From Candidatus Omnitrophota bacterium (GTDB taxonomy: Bacteria; Omnitrophota; Gorgyraeia; Duberdicusellales; 4484-171), in the NCBI GenBank assembly GCA_028710385.1, contig JAQTUC010000059.1, positions 1 to 8,569 of the forward strand: a DNA stretch of 8,569 bases, read 5' to 3'. Shown here piece after piece: positions 5,431 through 8,569 of this stretch. Each line of letters starts with the position of its first letter. Position 1 is the stretch's first letter. The position numbers were made by a program, and so were the translations under genes. The notes under the pieces are model-generated. The model saw nothing but the letters and a program-made list of their open reading frames with translations, made no database searches and had not been told where the DNA came from.

Positions 5431-5804
5431 AGAAACTTAAAGCAATCTCATTGATTGAAGTTTTGATTACGGTTGCAATTCTTGCGGGGGGTATTGTTTT
5501 TGTGTTTCGCGGTTTTATGACTTCGCTCTCAGCCACAAGTTTAAGCCAGAATATTATGCTCGCCTCGTATCTTGCGGAAGATAAACTCTGGCAGATAGAG
5601 GAAATGCAAAAACAAAAAACACTTACGGAAAATTCCGGGCTTGAAACAATAAACCTGCAAAGCGGGCAGTTTAATATTGGATACGAAATCTCGCAGGTAG
5701 GAACAGGCGGTTTAAAAAAAATGGATATATCGGTTTCCTGGCCCAGGGACAGGGGGAATTCCTACAGCGTTAATTTTCCGACTTATCTTTATCCGGAAAG
5801 TTAA
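5427..5804 (+). CDS. gspI: Minor pseudopilin GspI
   Basis: A 125-residue minor pseudopilin, the usual GspI size, that with GspJ and GspK forms the tip complex priming pseudopilus growth. The leader is only six residues, MKKLKA, followed by ISLIEVLITVAILAGG with Glu at +5. The residue at -1 is Ala. Residues about 46-57 (ASYLAEDKLWQI) match the conserved GspI segment 'A..LAe.kl..i' after the helix. The C-terminus (MDISVSWPRDRGNSYSV) matches the typical 'v.V.W......' ending. The ATG overlaps the gspH stop as ATGA, and no Shine-Dalgarno is visible, so translation is probably coupled to gspH. Confidence 0.87.
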   Translation: MKKLKAISLIEVLITVAILAGGIVFVFRGFMTSLSATSLSQNIMLASYLAEDKLWQIEEMQKQKTLTENSGLETINLQSGQFNIGYEISQVGTGGLKKMDISVSWPRDRGNSYSVNFPTYLYPES

Positions 5805-5815
5805 AGGGCAATATT

Positions 5816-6442
5816 ATGAATAGAAAATCTTTCACCCTGATAGAGCTGTTAATCACAGCTTCAATTATTGCAGTAATTATTTTAAGCGTATATTCAGCGT
5901 TTAACACCGGTATCCTTGCTTACAAAAAAATAGATTCTGCTTTCAGCGGCTATCAGGAAGCGCGCGTAGTTTTTAACCGGTTGGAATCGGACTTGAGAAA
6001 TTCTTTTGTTTATTCAAAGCAATCAAGTTTATTTAAGGCAGGGCCGCAGGAATTGGATTTTTTAAACGTATCCCGGATTTATGACAACGACAAAGAATAC
6101 AGCAATTTATGCCGCATAAAATATGAGCTTTCCGGAACTACCTTAAAGCGTACGGCATATAGCGGGCTTTCTGCGCTTTCCAGGGATGACAGCATAAAAC
6201 CACAGGATTTTTCAAGCAGCATTAAAAGCGTGGATTTTGAATATGCATATATAGGAAATGGGGAAAAAAAAGAAATTCTCTGGCAAAATTCCTGGCCGAA
6301 AATTGAAAACCAGGCAAAGCAGCTGCCTCTCGCGGTTAAGGTTAACCTGGTGATTATAAGCAAAGAAGAGAAGCAGCAGAAACTTCTTATGTTTACAAAA
6401 ATAATATCTTTGCCGCAGGCAAATACGAAGGAAGAAGAATAA
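5816..6442 (+). CDS. gspJ: Minor pseudopilin GspJ
   Basis: A 208-residue tip-complex pseudopilin of normal GspJ length. The leader is five residues, MNRKS, then FTLIELLITASIIAVII, with Glu at +5 and Ser at -1. After the helix comes FSGYQEARVVFNRLESDLRN (about 43-62), the GspJ pattern of an amphipathic helix with 'R...dL'. Near the C-terminus, a WPKIE segment is followed by LPLAVKVNLVI, the conserved GspJ motif 'lP.aV.v.l'. AAGG at 5804-5807 is spaced 8 nt from the ATG. It starts 11 nt after the gspI stop and ends 1 nt before gspK. The hydrophilic tail (NTKEEE) also carries the gspK ribosome site in its codons. Confidence 0.87.
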   Translation: MNRKSFTLIELLITASIIAVIILSVYSAFNTGILAYKKIDSAFSGYQEARVVFNRLESDLRNSFVYSKQSSLFKAGPQELDFLNVSRIYDNDKEYSNLCRIKYELSGTTLKRTAYSGLSALSRDDSIKPQDFSSSIKSVDFEYAYIGNGEKKEILWQNSWPKIENQAKQLPLAVKVNLVIISKEEKQQKLLMFTKIISLPQANTKEEE

Positions 6443-6443
6443 G

Positions 6444-7397
6444 ATGCAGAAAAGAGCATCAATCTTATTGATAAGTTCATGGGTTTTAAGCCTGCTTGTT
6501 ATATTTGCTTTAAGCCTTGGTTTCCGCGCCCAAATCGCCCTTAAATTATCTGACTATCAAAGAGACAGTCTTAGCGCTTATTTTTTAGCAAAAGCAGGAA
6601 TTAACCGCGCAATATACGAACTTAGCGGTGACCTTAATGCCTATGACGCATTTTCAGAAAGCTGGGCTGATAACGAAAAAATATTTAGAAAAATTTCCCC
6701 CGGAGAAAACCCAAAGGCGGATTCTTCTGTAAGCTATACAGGCGCAGACGGTGAAAAAATATACGGGGCAATGGATGAGCAAAGCAAGATAGACATAAAT
6801 AACTCAAGCCAAAAAGTTTTGGAAGAATTATTCAATTCAAAAGGTTTAGGTGATGACGCAAAAGGACTTTCCGCGCTGCTTAGAGAATGGATAAGTTCAG
6901 CTGTTGAAACGGAAGCGGAGAAAAAAATATTTAAAAATGCGCCTCTCTCGTCCGATGAGGAGCTTCTCCTTGTTTTGGAATATTTTTACAAAGACAAATT
7001 AAGAGCGCAGGAGGCATATAAAGGAATAGAAAATTTTATTACTGTTTATAGCGACGGGAAAATAAATATTAACACCGTTCAGGGGGATATTTTGGCCATC
7101 TTTGCCAGGGCCTGCGCCCAAAGCGAGGATGAGACCGCAGCAGCAGCAAGCCTTGTTGATAAAGTTATAAAGCTCCGGCAGGAGAAAAGATTTTTCAAGG
7201 ACATAAGAGGTATCAGCTTTGATGCTTCTTTTGATACCTCAGAGCTTTCTCTCTGGAATAAGATAAGCGCATTTTTAAGCGTTAAGTCAAATTATTTTAA
7301 AATATCAGCACATGCGACAGTTAAAGAAGCTTCCAAAGAAGTAAACGTTATTTTTAAGCGCGATTCAAAAGAGATTGCGTACTGGCATCAGAATTAA
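6444..7397 (+). CDS. gspK: Minor pseudopilin GspK, pseudopilus tip
   Basis: A 317-residue protein, the expected GspK size, placed at the pseudopilus tip where it is thought to start assembly with GspI and GspJ. The leader is MQKRA, then SILLISSWVLSLLVIFALSL. As normal for GspK, the mature helix has no Glu at +5; the -1 residue is Ala instead of Gly. Residues 111-122 (DEQSKIDINNSS) match the GspK motif 'DE.gkiniN', which begins the inserted helical domain with helix-hairpin-helix-like character (about 120-240). A second DGKININT is at 204-211. The C-terminal strands (FKISAHATVKEASKEVNVIF) match the pilin-fold end of GspK. AAGGA at 6428-6432 lies within the gspJ codons, about 11 nt before the ATG. 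One nt separates it from gspJ and one from the next gene. Confidence 0.9.
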   Translation: MQKRASILLISSWVLSLLVIFALSLGFRAQIALKLSDYQRDSLSAYFLAKAGINRAIYELSGDLNAYDAFSESWADNEKIFRKISPGENPKADSSVSYTGADGEKIYGAMDEQSKIDINNSSQKVLEELFNSKGLGDDAKGLSALLREWISSAVETEAEKKIFKNAPLSSDEELLLVLEYFYKDKLRAQEAYKGIENFITVYSDGKININTVQGDILAIFARACAQSEDETAAAASLVDKVIKLRQEKRFFKDIRGISFDASFDTSELSLWNKISAFLSVKSNYFKISAHATVKEASKEVNVIFKRDSKEIAYWHQN

Positions 7398-7398
7398 A

Positions 7399-8569
7399 AT
7401 GAAATTTAATAAACACAAAATTACAGGCGGGTTTTACCGGCAGCCCAAGAACGATATTTTTATAATCCAGATTATTGAGGGTTATCTTAAAATTGTAAAA
7501 TGCCGTCAGATGTTAAATAAACGGGAATTTACTGATTTTGAAATTACGCCGCTTTCAGGCGGGCTTGCCGATGAGGAATTAACTAAAAAAGCAAAATCAC
7601 TTCTTGAAAAACTTAAGTTTAACAATAACCGTGTAATACTTTCCCTGCCCAGATATCAGGCGACGCTAAGGTACATAAAAATACCGGCAAAGATTCCTGC
7701 GGAGATAGAAAAAATAATCCCTTTCCAGGCTTCAAAATACCTTCCTTATCCGCCGCAGGAATTAGTCACAGCTTACCAGGTTATTTCAACAGACAAAGAA
7801 GGGTATTCCCATATTAATTTAAATATCGTGCACAAAGATGTAATTTCCGGTTACCTTTCTTTTTTAAACGCGCTTGGCATAAAAAACTTTTCTGTCATTT
7901 TGAATTCTTACGGCTTATGCAGCCTACATAATGAAACAGAGCCTTCCCCCGGCATAAGTATGATTGTGGATATAGATGATAATTACGCAGAGCTTGCAGT
8001 TACCTCGCAAAAAAAACTTTTTTTCAGCAGGTCATTTAAGGCTTTGCAGGGACAGAATTTGGAAAATATTCTTTCCGATGAAATAAAGAAGACGAACAGC
8101 GCTTATGTTAAGGAAACCGGGCACAACCCTGTTGAGCGGGTAATTATCTTTACCGATAAAAATATTTCCGCTCAAAAACTATCGGAAAATATATCTTTGC
8201 CGGCAGAAACTGTTGATTACAGCGGCAAGGTTTGCCCTCGGTTAAGCGAAAGAATAAAAGCAGAAGCGGTTTCTGCGGCCGGACTCTTTGGCCTGGGATT
8301 AAAGGAGTTAAGTGCCAGCTTAAATATTCTGCCGCAGGATGTAAAAGATGTGCGCATAAGCGCATCCAGGAAGAAAGAGCTTATGACGCTGTCGGTAACC
8401 GCATTGCTTATTATCCTGACACTTACCGCAGCCGTAACGAAAGACCTGGATAACAAGAGGCGCTACAGGGATAAACTTAAACTGGAATTGGACAAGGTAT
8501 CCAAAGAGGCAAAAGCGCTTGAGGAGATAAACACACGTTTTGGCATACTTGAGTCCGAGGCAAGATACA
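7399..8569 (+). CDS. gspL: GspL-like inner-membrane assembly protein (PilM/PilN-like fusion), 3' truncated
   Basis: The frame is open from ATG 7399 to the right edge: 390 codons and no stop. Residues about 19-300 look like an actin-like PilM/GspL cytoplasmic domain: NDIFIIQIIEGYLKIVKC at the start, VILSLPRYQATLRYIKIPAK (79-98) and EIEKIIPFQASKYLPYPPQE (102-121), then IVDIDDNYAELAV (about 188-200) where ATP-binding relatives have 'vDiG'. The missing Gly and the lack of a phosphate loop suggest no ATP binding, as in GspL. Around 303-315, SLNILPQDV resembles the PilN N-terminal 'nLLP' motif. After basic RKK (324-326) comes one membrane segment (about 329-346), and then a charged, coiled-coil-like periplasmic start. 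GspL recruits GspE to the membrane and pairs with GspM. It starts 1 nt after the gspK stop with no Shine-Dalgarno. The position and the TM layout support GspL; remote similarity makes the name tentative. Confidence 0.82.
   Translation, partial: MKFNKHKITGGFYRQPKNDIFIIQIIEGYLKIVKCRQMLNKREFTDFEITPLSGGLADEELTKKAKSLLEKLKFNNNRVILSLPRYQATLRYIKIPAKIPAEIEKIIPFQASKYLPYPPQELVTAYQVISTDKEGYSHINLNIVHKDVISGYLSFLNALGIKNFSVILNSYGLCSLHNETEPSPGISMIVDIDDNYAELAVTSQKKLFFSRSFKALQGQNLENILSDEIKKTNSAYVKETGHNPVERVIIFTDKNISAQKLSENISLPAETVDYSGKVCPRLSERIKAEAVSAAGLFGLGLKELSASLNILPQDVKDVRISASRKKELMTLSVTALLIILTLTAAVTKDLDNKRRYRDKLKLELDKVSKEAKALEEINTRFGILESEARY

Noticed and set aside
6079..6480. 133-codon reverse-strand open frame across gspJ and the gspK start
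   Set aside because: It overlaps two clear pseudopilin genes, and its predicted protein looks like a mirrored coding frame.
8150..8456. Several short overlapping open frames on both strands near the right edge
   Set aside because: All lie inside the truncated gspL-like frame, which has clear PilM/GspL features and runs through the whole region.
1..8569. tRNA, rRNA, CRISPR arrays, insertion sequences, or a novel defence-type system
   Set aside because: I saw no cloverleaf, no regularly spaced identical repeats, no transposase motifs and no unknown gene cluster; all sizeable genes belong to known families.

Overview
The window carries most of a type II secretion (T2SS) gene cluster on the + strand: gspE, gspF, gspG, gspH, gspI, gspJ, gspK and a gspL-like gene cut by the right edge. 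It is preceded by an unrelated SAM-dependent methyltransferase gene and by the last codons of what looks like a pilin-type protein. All recognisable genes lie on the + strand. The DNA is AT-rich, intergenic spacers especially so, and codon use looks uniform. The pseudopilins have 'KSFTLIEL' N-termini without the usual Gly before the cleavage site, and the GspL-like protein has a PilM-like front half. These traits suggest a deep-branching Gram-negative from the PVC side of the tree, perhaps Omnitrophota or a relative. That is a low-confidence inference; no marker gene is present.

Layout. 2-127: 3' end of a pilin-like gene, then a strong GC-rich hairpin terminator (139-180). 226-254: candidate sigma70 promoter leading into the methyltransferase (298-1050). 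1051-1377: 327 bp without a gene, holding one copy of a degenerate 46-bp repeat, a palindrome, and a convincing promoter (TTGACA, 17 bp, extended -10) for the secretion cluster. 1378-3084 gspE; a 120-bp T/G-rich spacer with direct and inverted repeats; 3205-4410 gspF; a 152-bp spacer with the second copy of the 46-bp repeat; then the compact block gspG-H-I-J-K-L (4563 to window end). In that block, genes overlap by 20 and 4 nt or are separated by 11, 1 and 1 nt.

How the genes fit together. GspE is the cytoplasmic hexameric ATPase. GspF is the inner-membrane platform it drives. GspG is the major pseudopilin. GspH, I, J and K are minor pseudopilins, with I-J-K forming the tip that starts pseudopilus assembly. 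GspL recruits GspE to the membrane. The outer-membrane secretin (GspD), GspC, GspM and the prepilin peptidase (GspO/PilD) are not in the window; some may lie beyond the right edge.

The most notable points are these: all five pseudopilins have Ser or Ala instead of Gly at the -1 cleavage position; a degenerate repeat occurs in the spacers before gspE and before gspG, with a compensated mini-hairpin; the gspE-gspF spacer is low-complexity and repeat-rich; and the last gene reads as a PilM/PilN-like fusion in the GspL position. I found no evidence of a wholly new system; the window is mainly a recognisable T2SS with lineage-specific departures.
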